A stretch of DNA of 64,000 nucleotides from Comamonas badia DSM 17552 (GCF_000484635.1 NZ_AXVM01000004.1:124001-188000), one strand, 5' to 3'. Counted from the first letter of the stretch, positions 50,839 to 60,604 are shown. A program made the numbers and translations. The notes: a model not told the origin generated them from the letters alone.

Positions 50839-52484
50839 GCGGGGGCTTCCATGGCGTCCAGTTGCGCCTGCAGGTCGTCTTCAACGCTGCGGCTCTGGCG
50901 GTTGCCGCGCAGGTAGTTGAGCCACATCAGGCGGTAGGCGGCTTCCAGCTCGCCGGTGCGCGCGGCGTAGTCCATGAGCACGCTGCGCTGCAGTTGCGCG
51001 CGGGTTTCATGGCGCAGGGCGGCGAGGCGATCGGGATCGCCCATGCATTGGAGCGCCCGTTGCACATAGCCGTCCCCATCATCGGCAACCCACTCGGGCC
51101 AGCCCAGGCCCTGGAGCATGCGGGCGGTGGAGGCATCCACGCCGCGCTCGGCATTGAGGGCGACGATGGGCAGGCCCATCCACAGCGCATGCAGCGTGGT
51201 GGTACCGCCGGAGACGGGGGCGGTATCCAGCGCCACGTCGGCGACATGGCCCAGTTCCATGAACTGGTTGAGCGGCTGCTGGTGCATCACGAACACGCGC
51301 TCCAGTGGCATGCCGGCGGCCTCCACGCGCGGCTGCATGTTGGCCTGCGCGGCCTCTGCAGTGCGCTCCTTGACCATGATGATGAGGCGCGCGTCGGTAC
51401 GCGCCTGCAGGATGCGCGCCCACAGGCGCAGCATGGCGTCGGTGATCTTGGCCGAGCTGTTGAGCGATATCAGCGTGGGATGGCCGTTCTTGCGCATCGG
51501 CGGCTCTTCGCACAGCGGCGCATACGCGGGCGGCGCGTAGCTGGCCATGCTGCCGACGCGAAACAGCGTCTCGTCGTAATACTTTTCATGCCCGGCCGGG
51601 GCGATGCCGTAATCGACGATGCGATAGTCCATCGCCTTCATGCCCAGCGGCAGCATGAAGCCCAGCCAGGTGAGCTGCACCGGCGCGGCGCGGCGGGCGA
51701 AGGCGAGCAGGCGGTGGCCCGCGGTATGGCCGGAAAGATCCACCAGGATGTCGATCCCGTCGGCGCGGATCTGCGCGCACAGGTCTTCGTCGCTCACGCC
51801 CATGGCGTCGTGCCAGTGCGCCACGAAGCGCTGCAGCTCGGCGGTGTACGCATCGTGCCGGCCACTGGAATACACGTGGATTTCCACGTTCTCGGGGTTG
51901 TGGTGCTCCAGCACCGGCCGCATGAAGAAGGCGATGGAATGCTCGCGGAAATCCGCCGTGACGTAGCCCACCTTCAGGCGCTTGCGCGGGTTGCGGTCCC
52001 GCGCGATGAGCGGCTTGGCCTTGCGCGTGAGCGGATCGGCAAAGCGCCGGCCCCAGTCGCGGTAGACCTGCAGCGCGTTCATCGGGTCGCGGTCGGTGTG
52101 CGCGCGGATGTAGGCGCGCATGGCCCAGATGTAGCTCTGCTGGCTGCGCCTGGCGACCTGGTCGATGAGCTCGCAGGCGCGCTCGCGCTGGCCCAGGCTG
52201 TAGTAGCTGAAGGCCAGCGCGTGCTGCGCCGCCGGCATGTGGGGCTGCAGCGCCAGCGCCGTTTCCAGTGCCGGCAGGGCCTGCGCGAAGTTGTCCATCT
52301 TCACGTAGATGCGCCCGACCCGTGCCCAGATGTCGGCGCGTCGGGGATCGATGGCGAGGGCCGAGGTGTATTGGGTGAGCGCGGCGACGAGGTTCTGGCC
52401 GCGATCGGCCTCGCCGGCCAGATGCAGGTTGATCAGTAGATCGGCTTCATCGTCGATGTTCAAGGTAGTGCTCGGTGCGGCCAT
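50835..52484 (-). CDS. TPR-containing GT41-type glycosyltransferase (SPINDLY/OGT-like)
   Basis: 549 residues. TPR repeats occupy about 30-150 (ALTQYTSALAIDPRRADIWA, LPALETALALQPHMPAAQHA). The catalytic part follows, with RLKVGYVTADFREHSIAFFM, VDLSGHTAGHRLLAFARRAA, VQLTWLGFMLPLGMKAMDY and the sugar-nucleotide site FMELGHVADVALDTAPVSGG. This family puts sugars on Ser/Thr of cytoplasmic proteins and is the usual flagellin glycosyltransferase type in Pseudomonas and relatives. It shares a minus-strand operon with the aminotransferase; together they make and attach the sugar. Confidence 0.88.
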   Translation of the reverse strand: MAAPSTTLNIDDEADLLINLHLAGEADRGQNLVAALTQYTSALAIDPRRADIWARVGRIYVKMDNFAQALPALETALALQPHMPAAQHALAFSYYSLGQRERACELIDQVARRSQQSYIWAMRAYIRAHTDRDPMNALQVYRDWGRRFADPLTRKAKPLIARDRNPRKRLKVGYVTADFREHSIAFFMRPVLEHHNPENVEIHVYSSGRHDAYTAELQRFVAHWHDAMGVSDEDLCAQIRADGIDILVDLSGHTAGHRLLAFARRAAPVQLTWLGFMLPLGMKAMDYRIVDYGIAPAGHEKYYDETLFRVGSMASYAPPAYAPLCEEPPMRKNGHPTLISLNSSAKITDAMLRLWARILQARTDARLIIMVKERTAEAAQANMQPRVEAAGMPLERVFVMHQQPLNQFMELGHVADVALDTAPVSGGTTTLHALWMGLPIVALNAERGVDASTARMLQGLGWPEWVADDGDGYVQRALQCMGDPDRLAALRHETRAQLQRSVLMDYAARTGELEAAYRLMWLNYLRGNRQSRSVEDDLQAQLDAMEAPA

Positions 52485-52685
52485 GCGTGCGTTCCATCCG
52501 GTGCGCAGACGCCCCCCGGACGCCTCATCGCCGAATGCTAACCTGCACGCGCAGCGGGAAAGGCCAAAGATGAGCCCCTTTGGGCGGGGATCCGGAGCCT
52601 TGAAGCCTTCGCGCCTCGGCGCGCGGGCCCGTGCACTACAGTGCCGACAACCCGCAGGTATCGATTACTTTTGATTTGATAGTGC

Positions 52686-53612
52686 ATGACGCAGAGCCCA
52701 CAAGCGCTACCGCCAGAAATGACCGTATTTGAACGCGGCTGGCTTTCGGCGAACAACATCCTTTTCACCGGTACGGGCGATACGGCCGTGGTCGATACCG
52801 GCTACCACGCCAACGCGGCAGAAACCGTGGCGCTGGTGGAGCGGGCGCTGGGCGATCGTCCGCTCGCGCGCATTCTCAACACCCATCTGCACAGCGACCA
52901 CTGCGGCGGCAATGCCGCGCTGCAGGCGCGCTGGCCGGGGGCGCGGACCGCCATCCCGCCGGGGCAGCTGGCGCAGGTGCGCGATTGGGACCCGGTCGCG
53001 CTTTCCTACGAGCCGACGGGGCAGTTCTGCCCGCGCTTTCATGCGGACGCCGTGCTGCAGCCGGGCACCGAGACGGTGCTGGGCGGCCGCGGCTGGCGGA
53101 TCCATGCGGCTCCGGGGCACGATCCGCATGCGGTGGTGCTTTTCCAGCCCGATCTGCGCCTGTTGATCTCCGGCGATGCGCTGTGGGAGAACGGCTTTGG
53201 CGTCGTGTTTCCGGAATTGGAAGGCGAGCACGCCTTCGCGCAGGTGGCCGCCACGCTGGATCTGATCGAGTCGCTGGCGCCGGCCACCGTCATTCCGGGC
53301 CACGGCAGGGTGTTCGATGACGTTCCCGGCGCGCTGGCGCGCGCCCGTGCGCGCCTGGCGGGCTTTGAGGCCGACCCCGCCAAGCACGCGCTGCATGCCG
53401 CCAAGGTGCTGCTCAAATACAAGCTGATCGAATGGCGCACCCAGCCGCTGGACGATGCCTACGCCTGGCTCTCGCGCACCGCGTATTTCCAGTGCGTGCA
53501 CCAGCGCTTCTTTGGCGCCACCGACCGGCGCGCGTGGTTCGGGCAGCTGGTGCAGTCGCTGGCCCGGTCGGGCGCGCTGCGGCTGGAAGACGGCGTGCTG
53601 CACGACGCCTGA
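52686..53612 (+). CDS. metallo-beta-lactamase fold hydrolase
   Basis: 308 residues. The metal motif THLHSDHCGG (His67, His69, Asp71, His72) is complete; later ligands are in APGHDPHAVV, SGDALWENG and VIPGHGRVF. A C-terminal helical region of about 80 residues (KHALHAAKVLLKYKLIEWRT) is like that of the LACTB2/RNase-like or thioesterase-like members. The substrate is unknown. The ATG at 52686 has no obvious ribosome site. It is divergent from the glycosyltransferase gene and probably a separate unit. Confidence 0.83.
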   Translation: MTQSPQALPPEMTVFERGWLSANNILFTGTGDTAVVDTGYHANAAETVALVERALGDRPLARILNTHLHSDHCGGNAALQARWPGARTAIPPGQLAQVRDWDPVALSYEPTGQFCPRFHADAVLQPGTETVLGGRGWRIHAAPGHDPHAVVLFQPDLRLLISGDALWENGFGVVFPELEGEHAFAQVAATLDLIESLAPATVIPGHGRVFDDVPGALARARARLAGFEADPAKHALHAAKVLLKYKLIEWRTQPLDDAYAWLSRTAYFQCVHQRFFGATDRRAWFGQLVQSLARSGALRLEDGVLHDA

Positions 53613-53727
53613 ACGCGGGCAGTCCCAGGCGCGCGGCGCGGCTTTTTTGGCATCGGCGCAACAGCGGGCGCGGCGCACGCCCCTTGCAGCATCCGGGTTT
53701 TCCCTTGGTTTGGCGATTTTTTGTTGA

Positions 53728-53757
53728 ATGCGAGTGATTCTCAATAATAATACGCAT
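53728..53757 (+). promoter_or_regulatory. Fur-box-like operator before the siderophore receptor gene
   Basis: An AT-rich element with outer inverted repeat ATGCG/CGCAT encloses GATTCTCAATAATAATA, close to the Fur pattern of alternating GAT/AAT triplets. It lies 28 bases before the receptor start at 53785. The upstream in-frame ATG at 53728 falls inside it and is therefore unlikely to be the true start. Confidence 0.6.
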
Positions 53758-53784
53758 CGCTTTTGCATTCACTCACAAATTCCC

Positions 53785-56097
53785 ATGCCATCCCACTCCC
53801 AAATCTTCCGCCCTTCCAGCCTGCGCCTGGCCACCAGCGTCGCCGCCAGCCTGTCCGCCGCCGCCCTGCTGCCGCTGGCCGCGCAGGCCCAGAGCCAGAC
53901 CGGCGCGGCGCCCACGGGGGCCGCGTTGCCCACGGTGACGGTCAAGGAGGAAGCGATCGACCCGAATCCGAATGCCGAAGTCGGCGCGCCCTACAAGGCC
54001 AAGACCTCGGCCGACTCGCGCCACACCAAGCCGCTGGCGGAGACGCCGGCGACGATTTCCGTCATCACCGGCGCGGCGATCCAGGATTCGGGCGAGACCG
54101 ACCTCAAGCAGATCCTGAGCGCGCAGCCCGGCATCACCATGGGCACGGGCGAGAACGGCAACATGTTCGGCGACACCTATTTCATCCGCGGCCAGGCCGC
54201 CAAGAGCGATGTGTTCGTCGATGGCCTGCGCGACACCGGCATGACCACGCGCGAGAGCTTTGCGGTGGAGCAGATCGAAATCTCCAAGGGCCCGGATTCA
54301 AGCTTCGCCGGGCGCGGCACGGCGGGCGGCGCAATCAACGCCATCACCAAGCAGGCCACGCTGGACTACGACTTCACGCGCTTCAATCTGGGCGCCGGAA
54401 CGGACAAGTACTGGCGCGGCACGGCCGATGCCAACCACGTGTTCAACGACAAATTCGCGCTGCGCGTCAACGCCCTGTACGGCAGCGAGGACGTGCCCGA
54501 CCGCGGGCCTTCGAGCCGCGAGCGCAAGGGCCTGGCGCTGTCCGGGCTGTGGAAGCCCAGCGACGACCTCTCCGTCACGCTGGATTACTACGGCATGCGC
54601 GCCCGGGACGACCAGCCCGACCTGGGCGGCTGGCTGGTGGGCGCCGTGCCCAACCGCGTGCCCGCACGCAACGTGCCGGTGTATGCGCAGGCCAACGACT
54701 TCCTGGGTTCGGACGTGGACACGCTGACCGCGCGCGTGAACTACCAGTTCGCGCCCGACGTGAAGCTCACCAGCCTGACGCGCTATGGCACGTCGCAGAA
54801 CGCCTATGCGATGACGGGCGCCAACGTCGGCGCGCTGGACACCGGCCACAGCCGCTGGCAGGACGTGAACTACTTCGACCACCAGGACAATCTGCGCGTG
54901 GACACCGTGCTGGGCGGCATGGACCACGCCTTCATCTTCGGCTTCGAGTACACCGACCACAAGGTGCGGCAGGGCACCTACCAGGTGCACGATGCCAACC
55001 CCACCAACTGCACCGTCAGCGGCCGCAACGGGCCGCGCCAGGCCTACTGCCTGAACAACCCCGATGGCTCGCTCATGGGCAATCTCCCGCAGCTCGCGGG
55101 CCGCAGCTGGTCGCGCCTGGGCAAAAACCTGGACTGGCGCGCCAAGACCACCTCGCTGTATGCGATGGACACGGTGGATCTGAACCCGCGCTGGACGGTC
55201 TTCGGCGGACTGCGCGCCGACATGCTCAAGCTCTCGATCCAGAGCTGGAACAACGCCGGCGCCAACGCCGGCACGCTTGCCGGCGACTATGGCTACAGCG
55301 ACACGCTCATCAACGGCCACCTGGGGCTGAGCTACAAGATCAACCCGCAGGGCATGGTGTACGCCAGCTACGCCACCTCGCAGGATGTGAACGGCGGCGA
55401 GCCCGACGCGGGCACCAACGCCGGCTACGGCGGCATCGTGCTGGTCAACGGCGCCTATGTCGATTCCAAGCCCGAGCGCTCGCAGAGCTTCGAGCTGGGG
55501 ACCAAGTGGAACCTGCTGGACGACAAGCTGCTCTTCACCGCCGCGGCCTTCCAGACCACCAAGTCCGGCGTGATGGAAGCGCTCAGCACCGAGGAATACG
55601 CCACCGAGGGCAGCACCAACACCGGCAAGAACCGCGTGCGCGGCGTGGAATTCGGCCTGACCGGCAACGTCACGCCCAAGCTGCAGGTGCAGGCGGGCGT
55701 GGCCTTCATGCGCTCCAAGGTACTCCATTCGGTGCTGCCGGCCAACGTCGGCCTGCCGCTGGCCAACTTTGCCAACACCAGCTATACGGTGCAGGGCAAA
55801 TACGAGTTCACGCCCGGCTTCTCGTTTGGCGCGCGCATGCGCCACGACAGCAGCCGCTGCGGCGGCCAGCCCGATACCGGCGCGGCCTTCAGCAACGGCA
55901 TGTGCGCGCAGCCCGTTCCGGCCTTCACGGTGTTTGACCTGTTCGGCAGCTACCGCTTCAACAAGCACGCCGCGCTGCGCGTGAACCTGCTCAACGTCGG
56001 CAACAAGGACTACTACACCTCGGTCTACCGCGGCGGCTTCTTCCTCTACAAGGGTGACGCCCGCGCCGTGCGGGTGACGCTGGACATCGACCTGTAA
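53785..56097 (+). CDS. TonB-dependent catecholate siderophore receptor (Fiu-like)
   Basis: 770 residues: signal peptide ending PLAAQAQ, a TonB-box-like segment (TVTVKEEAI), a plug domain (PATISVITGAAIQDSGETDL, YFIRGQAAKSDVFVDGLRD, KGPDSSFAGRGTAGGAIN) and a 22-strand barrel closing with FLYKGDARAVRVTLDIDL. The plug's FIRG and VDG motifs fit siderophore receptors, and the downstream piuC gene supports a Fiu/PiuA-like role in ferric-catecholate uptake. Start chosen after the Fur-like site. Confidence 0.88.
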   Translation: MPSHSQIFRPSSLRLATSVAASLSAAALLPLAAQAQSQTGAAPTGAALPTVTVKEEAIDPNPNAEVGAPYKAKTSADSRHTKPLAETPATISVITGAAIQDSGETDLKQILSAQPGITMGTGENGNMFGDTYFIRGQAAKSDVFVDGLRDTGMTTRESFAVEQIEISKGPDSSFAGRGTAGGAINAITKQATLDYDFTRFNLGAGTDKYWRGTADANHVFNDKFALRVNALYGSEDVPDRGPSSRERKGLALSGLWKPSDDLSVTLDYYGMRARDDQPDLGGWLVGAVPNRVPARNVPVYAQANDFLGSDVDTLTARVNYQFAPDVKLTSLTRYGTSQNAYAMTGANVGALDTGHSRWQDVNYFDHQDNLRVDTVLGGMDHAFIFGFEYTDHKVRQGTYQVHDANPTNCTVSGRNGPRQAYCLNNPDGSLMGNLPQLAGRSWSRLGKNLDWRAKTTSLYAMDTVDLNPRWTVFGGLRADMLKLSIQSWNNAGANAGTLAGDYGYSDTLINGHLGLSYKINPQGMVYASYATSQDVNGGEPDAGTNAGYGGIVLVNGAYVDSKPERSQSFELGTKWNLLDDKLLFTAAAFQTTKSGVMEALSTEEYATEGSTNTGKNRVRGVEFGLTGNVTPKLQVQAGVAFMRSKVLHSVLPANVGLPLANFANTSYTVQGKYEFTPGFSFGARMRHDSSRCGGQPDTGAAFSNGMCAQPVPAFTVFDLFGSYRFNKHAALRVNLLNVGNKDYYTSVYRGGFFLYKGDARAVRVTLDIDL

Positions 56098-56147
56098 GGC
56101 AGCAGGCCGCGAGTGCGTTTCGGGGGGATCCTGGTGGGGAACTCCCT

Positions 56148-56167
56148 GGAGCCTGTCCGCAGGCTCC
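56148..56167 (+). terminator. strong hairpin between receptor and ThDP enzyme genes
   Basis: GGAGCCTG-TCCG-CAGGCTCC is a perfect 8-bp stem 51 bases after the receptor stop, followed by TAAAATTT. The T run is poor, so it may be a pause or processing site that lowers expression of the downstream genes rather than a full terminator. Confidence 0.4.
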
Positions 56168-56204
56168 TAAAATTTCGGCTCTTGCCACCGTTTGAAAGCC
56201 CGCC

Positions 56205-57830
56205 ATGAAGGTCCATGAAGCCATCGCCCAGACGCTGCACGAGGTGGGCGTCACGGAGTTGTTCGGCCTGATCGGCGACGGCAACCTCTACATGGTGGAC
56301 AGCTTCGTGCGCCAGGGCGGCGGGCGCTACGTCCGCGCGGTGCACGAAGCCGGCGCGGTGCTGATGGCGCTGGGCTGGGCGCAGGTCACGGGCCGCATCG
56401 GCGCCGCGACGGTGACGCATGGCGGCGGCCTGACCAACGCGCTCACGCCGCTGGTGGAAGGCGTGAAATCGGGCACGCCCATGGTGCTGCTGGCCGGCGA
56501 CACGCCGATGGAAGACCGCGAGCACCTGCAGAAGGTGAACCAGCACGAATTCGTCATCGCCACCGGCGCGGGGTTTGAACAGCTGCGCAGCCCGCGCACC
56601 GTCGCCAGGGACGTGGTGCGGGCGTTTCACCGCGCCTGGCTGGAGCGCCGCCCCATCGTGCTCAACATGCCGGTGGACTTCCAGTGGCAGGAGGCGACGC
56701 CGGAGAAGGTCTCGCTCAAGTTCCCCGAGGTGCGCAGCGCCACCACGGCCAGCAACGACATGGACAACGCGGTCGGCATCATCGCCTCCTCGCGCCTGCC
56801 GGTGGTGCTGGCCGGGCGCGGCGCGATGGCGCCCGAGGTACAGGCGGCCATCCGCCGCTTTGCCGCGCGCATCGAGGCGCCGCTCACCACCACGCTGCGC
56901 GGCAAGGACCTGTTTCAGGAAGACCCGTTCAACCTCGGCTTCTGCGGCACGCTGAGCAACCCCCTGGCGCTGGAGGTGCTGACGCAAAGCGATTGCATCA
57001 TCGCCTTTGGCGCGAGCCTGAACAAATACACCGCGGCGCTCGGCAGCCTGACCAGCAAGAAACGCATCATCCAGATCAGCCCGCACCAGGAGGACATCGG
57101 CCGCTACACCGATTTCGAGGCCGGACTGGTGGGCGATCTGGACATCCTCGCCGACGCCATGGTGGCGCTGATGGACGAGGCCGAAATCCCCGGCTCGGGC
57201 TGCCGCACCGACGAGTTGCGCGAGCGCATCCAGGGCTGGCAACCGGCCACCCGGGTTCGCGGCACGCCGCGCCCCGGCACGGTGGACGTGCTGCAGGCGC
57301 TGCAGGCGATCAACGCCGCGCTGCCGCCCGAGCGGCTGTTCGCCACCGACGGCGGGCGCTTCGCCATCGCCGCCTGGGCCGAGATCGACGTGCAGACGCC
57401 GCGCCACTTCGTGCACACGCAGAGCTTTGCCGCGATCGGCCTGGGGCTGGGCGAGGCGATAGGCGCGGCCATCGCCTCCGAAGGCAAACCCACGCTGCTG
57501 GTGGCGGGCGACGGCAGCTTCATGCTCTCGGGCCTCTCGGAACTGACCACCGCGGTGCGCGAGAAGCTCGATCTGGTGATCGTGGTCTGCAACGACGGCA
57601 GCTACGGCGCCGAGTACATCCAGTTCACCAAGAAGGACATGGATCCGTCGCTCTCGCTGCTCGACTGGCCAGACTTTGCCCCCGTGGCACAGGCGCTGGG
57701 CATCCCGGCGGCGACGGTGGCCAGCAGCGAAGAGCTTGAGGCCGCGATGGAGCAGCTCAAGGCGCGTGACCGCAGCAAGCCGTTTCTGATCGACATCAAG
57801 CTCGATCCCAAGGTAATGCCGGAGTTTTGA
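56205..57830 (+). CDS. thiamine diphosphate-dependent enzyme (acetolactate synthase-like)
   Basis: 541 residues with the three-domain layout of ThDP enzymes. The N-terminal pyrimidine domain has the activating Glu48 (VRAVHEAGAVLMA). The middle domain (about 185-330) shows no clear FAD-site features. The C-terminal PP domain has GDGSFMLSGLSELTTAVREK with the metal-binding GDG and a downstream CNDGSYG. It is probably a decarboxylase, carboligase or oxidase of 2-oxo acids; the exact reaction cannot be read. It lies in the iron-uptake group with a hydroxy-acid oxidase downstream. Confidence 0.8.
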   Translation: MKVHEAIAQTLHEVGVTELFGLIGDGNLYMVDSFVRQGGGRYVRAVHEAGAVLMALGWAQVTGRIGAATVTHGGGLTNALTPLVEGVKSGTPMVLLAGDTPMEDREHLQKVNQHEFVIATGAGFEQLRSPRTVARDVVRAFHRAWLERRPIVLNMPVDFQWQEATPEKVSLKFPEVRSATTASNDMDNAVGIIASSRLPVVLAGRGAMAPEVQAAIRRFAARIEAPLTTTLRGKDLFQEDPFNLGFCGTLSNPLALEVLTQSDCIIAFGASLNKYTAALGSLTSKKRIIQISPHQEDIGRYTDFEAGLVGDLDILADAMVALMDEAEIPGSGCRTDELRERIQGWQPATRVRGTPRPGTVDVLQALQAINAALPPERLFATDGGRFAIAAWAEIDVQTPRHFVHTQSFAAIGLGLGEAIGAAIASEGKPTLLVAGDGSFMLSGLSELTTAVREKLDLVIVVCNDGSYGAEYIQFTKKDMDPSLSLLDWPDFAPVAQALGIPAATVASSEELEAAMEQLKARDRSKPFLIDIKLDPKVMPEF

Positions 57831-57839
57831 ATGAAATAC

Positions 57840-57872
57840 GCTGTTTGCGCATATCCATCATGCGCAAGCAGC
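57840..57872. repeat. intergenic inverted repeat (dispersed small repeat type)
   Basis: GCTG-T-TTGCGCAT, a 7-base loop, then ATGCGCAA-G-CAGC form a near-perfect stem just before the hydroxy-acid oxidase ATG (57883). The string TGCGCAAGCAGCTAGCAATTT resembles repeats common between genes of Comamonadaceae; related fragments lie at 34913-34939 and 62594-62615. Confidence 0.5.
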
Positions 57873-57882
57873 TAGCAATTTG

Positions 57883-58977
57883 ATGGCAAGCACCGAACGC
57901 ATTCCCGCCGGCATCCACAACGCCATCGACTACGAGCGCCTGGCGCCCGAGGCGCTGGGCGCGCAGCGCTTTGCCTACATCGCGGGCGGCAGCGGCATGG
58001 ACGTGACGGTGGCCGCCAACCGCGCGGCATTCGAGCGCTGGGCCATCGTGCCCCGCCTGTTGCGCGATGTGCGCGGCGGGCACTCCAGATTGCAGCTTGC
58101 CGGCATGGACCTGCCCCACCCCTTCCTGCTTGCGCCGGTGGCGCATGGCCTGTTGGCACATCCCGAGGCGGAACGCGCCACCGCCCGCGCCGCGCAGGCC
58201 ACCGGCAGCTGCCTCGTCGCCAGCACATTGACGTCCTGCACGCTCGAAGAGATCGCCGCGGCAGCAGGCCCGGCGCGCTGGTTTCAGCTCTACCTGCAGC
58301 CCGAGCGCGCGCGCACGCTGGACTTGCTGGCGCGTGCGCAAGCAGCAGGCTATCGCGCCATCGTGCTGACGCTGGACGCGAATCTGCAGCTGCCCAGCCG
58401 CAGCGCGCTGGCCAGTGGCTTCGTGCTGCCCGCCGACTGCGTGGCGGCGAACCTGGCGCACTACCCGCAGGTGCCTGCGCCCGCGCCGCGTGACGGCCAG
58501 AGCCGCATCTTCCAGGGCGCGATGCGCCACGCACCCACCTGGGACGATCTGCGCTGGCTACTGAGCCAAACCCGCCTTCCGATCTGGGTCAAGGGCGTGC
58601 TGCATGCAGACGATGCGCGCCAGCTCCAGGACGCGGGCGTGGCCGGCATCGTCGTCTCCAACCACGGCGGGCGCGGGCTGGACGGCAGCCCGGCGAGCCT
58701 TGCCATGCTGCCCACCGTACGCGCCGCCGTCGGGCCGGATTACCCGGTGCTGATGGATGGCGGTGTGCGCAGCGGGCTCGACGCCTTCAAGGCGCTGGCG
58801 CTGGGCGCCAACGCCGTGCTCATCGGCCGGTTGCAGCTCTACGCGCTGGCCGTCGCCGGCGCGCTCGGCGTGGCGCACCTGCTGCAACTGCTGACCGAAG
58901 AACTGCACGCCACCATGGCGCAGGCGGGCTGCGCCACCTTGTCCGACATCACCCCCGAGGTCTTGACTCCATGCTGA
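57883..58977 (+). CDS. FMN-dependent alpha-hydroxy-acid oxidase/dehydrogenase
   Basis: 364 residues of the lactate/glycolate oxidase TIM barrel: [21 protein letters not shown] at the start, [50 protein letters not shown] (FMN Lys), [17 protein letters not shown] (catalytic His and Arg) and [19 protein letters not shown]. It oxidises a 2-hydroxy acid to a 2-oxo acid, which the ThDP enzyme encoded upstream might then use. ATG at 57883 preferred to a TTG one codon earlier. It overlaps piuC by seven bases. Confidence 0.87.
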   Translation: MASTERIPAGIHNAIDYERLAPEALGAQRFAYIAGGSGMDVTVAANRAAFERWAIVPRLLRDVRGGHSRLQLAGMDLPHPFLLAPVAHGLLAHPEAERATARAAQATGSCLVASTLTSCTLEEIAAAAGPARWFQLYLQPERARTLDLLARAQAAGYRAIVLTLDANLQLPSRSALASGFVLPADCVAANLAHYPQVPAPAPRDGQSRIFQGAMRHAPTWDDLRWLLSQTRLPIWVKGVLHADDARQLQDAGVAGIVVSNHGGRGLDGSPASLAMLPTVRAAVGPDYPVLMDGGVRSGLDAFKALALGANAVLIGRLQLYALAVAGALGVAHLLQLLTEELHATMAQAGCATLSDITPEVLTPC

Positions 58978-59654
58978 TTTCGATTGACCAAGTCCTCACC
59001 AAAACGGAAGTCGCGCAGTTTCGCGCCGAGCTCGACACAGCGGATTGGGAAGACGGCGCGCGCACCGCCGGCACGCTGGCCAAGGCGGTCAAGCACAACC
59101 AGCAGCTTCAGGACGGCAGCGCCCTCGCCACCCGCCTGGGCCAGCACATCCTGCGGCGCCTGGCGGCCACGCCGCTCTTCGTCAGCGCCGCGCTGCCGCG
59201 CACGATTTACCCGCCCAAATTCAACCGCTACGCCGATGGCGGAGAGTACGGCGCGCATGTGGACAGCGCGCTGATGTTTCTGCCCGATGCCAGCCGGCAG
59301 ATGCGCACCGATCTATCGGCGACGCTGTTCCTCGCCGAGCCCGAGGAGTACGAGGGCGGCGTGCTCGAAGTGGAAGGGCCGTTCGGCGTCCAGCAGGTCA
59401 AGCTCGCCGCCGGCGACATGGTGCTCTACCCGTCGAGCAGCCTGCACCGCGTGACGCCCGTCACGCGCGGCGCACGCATCGCCTCGTTTTTCTGGATCGA
59501 GAGCCTGGTGCAGGACGAGACCGAACGCACGCTGCTGTTCGATCTGGACCAGAGCGTGCAGCAGTTCACGCCGCTGGTGGCGCTAGGCGATGCGCGGCTG
59601 GTGCAGCTCACCGGCGTCTATCACAACCTGCTCAGGCGCTGGAGCAAACCCTAG
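58971..59654 (+). CDS. piuC: PKHD-type Fe(II)/2-oxoglutarate hydroxylase PiuC
   Basis: 227 residues, the family's standard size. The iron triad His96-x-Asp98 ([10 protein letters not shown]) and His159 ([10 protein letters not shown]) plus the 2-oxoglutarate Arg169 region are intact; [17 protein letters not shown] and [20 protein letters not shown] are PiuC/YbiX signatures. In E. coli and Pseudomonas it sits next to catecholate siderophore receptor genes, as here. Its stop overlaps the convergent LysR stop. Confidence 0.92.
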   Translation: MLISIDQVLTKTEVAQFRAELDTADWEDGARTAGTLAKAVKHNQQLQDGSALATRLGQHILRRLAATPLFVSAALPRTIYPPKFNRYADGGEYGAHVDSALMFLPDASRQMRTDLSATLFLAEPEEYEGGVLEVEGPFGVQQVKLAAGDMVLYPSSSLHRVTPVTRGARIASFFWIESLVQDETERTLLFDLDQSVQQFTPLVALGDARLVQLTGVYHNLLRRWSKP

Positions 59655-60535
59655 GCCGCATGCGCCTGCACCAGGCATTGCTGAAACAGCAGCGCCGCGC
59701 GGCTGGGCGCCGGTGAGCGGCGCAGCAGGCTGACGAACTGGCAGTGGTAGTGAAACCGATCCGGCCGCACCACCCGCAGCCGCCCGGCGCGTTCGAAGGA
59801 TTCGGCGTAATGGTCGGGCAGAAACCCCAGAAAACGCCCGGACAGCACCAGCGTCGCTATCGATTCCTGATCGAACCCTGTGGCCGCGCGCGCAAGGCGC
59901 GCCTCGTGCGAGAGTTCCATGTTGGGCGAGTGGTAGCCCAGACCCGCAAACGGATGCTGGCGCAGTGCGTCCCAATCCAGGGCGGCATGCGAGACCTTGA
60001 ACAGGGGATGGCCCACGCCGCAATACAGCCGCATGGTTTCACCGAACAGATCCGCATACACCAGGCTCTGCGAACTGCGGTGCGCCGGGATGATGCCCAC
60101 CTGAAAGCTGCCGTCCATCACCCCGCGCTCTATCGCCGAGATCGAGCCCACATGCAGTTGCATCTGCACGTCGGGCGCCTGCACCGCAAAGGCGGCGATC
60201 GCCTGGTGAATCCGGGCCGCCGGGTTGCTGGCGGTCTTGTCGAATACCGCCAACGCCAGCTGCCCGCCCATGCGCGCATGGATGTCGTCGATGCTGTCGC
60301 GAAACCCGCGCATCGCCGTCAGCAGCCTCAGGGTTTCCTCGTACACCCGCTGGCCCTCGGGCGTCAGCGCAAACCCGGCGCGGCCCCGGCGGCACAGCGT
60401 CATTCCGAGGCGCGTCTCCAGGTCCTTCACGTGGCGGCTGACGGTGCTGGTGCCGATGTTCAGTTCCAGTTCGGCCGCCGCCATGCCGCCGCATTCGACC
60501 ACCGCCTTGAAGACCTGCAGCAGGCGCAGGTCCAT
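59651..60535 (-). CDS. LysR-family transcriptional regulator
   Basis: 294 residues from the ATG at 60535, the family's usual size and start ([20 protein letters not shown]). The winged helix-turn-helix has [20 protein letters not shown], and the C-terminal effector domain runs about 90-290. A GTG at 60601 would add 22 residues but lacks a ribosome site. The aminotransferase gene at 61226, divergent across the toxin-antitoxin pair, is a possible target. Confidence 0.85.
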   Translation of the reverse strand: MDLRLLQVFKAVVECGGMAAAELELNIGTSTVSRHVKDLETRLGMTLCRRGRAGFALTPEGQRVYEETLRLLTAMRGFRDSIDDIHARMGGQLALAVFDKTASNPAARIHQAIAAFAVQAPDVQMQLHVGSISAIERGVMDGSFQVGIIPAHRSSQSLVYADLFGETMRLYCGVGHPLFKVSHAALDWDALRQHPFAGLGYHSPNMELSHEARLARAATGFDQESIATLVLSGRFLGFLPDHYAESFERAGRLRVVRPDRFHYHCQFVSLLRRSPAPSRAALLFQQCLVQAHAA

Positions 60536-60604
60536 GTCGGCGAGCTGGCCAAGCACGGCGCGCGGGCGAGATGAAGGTGGCGGCGAGCGCGACACGAGCA
60601 CTGC

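Noticed and set aside
53728-53784. Upstream ATG of the siderophore receptor gene
   Set aside because: It falls inside the Fur-like operator and would put 19 polar residues before a normal signal peptide.
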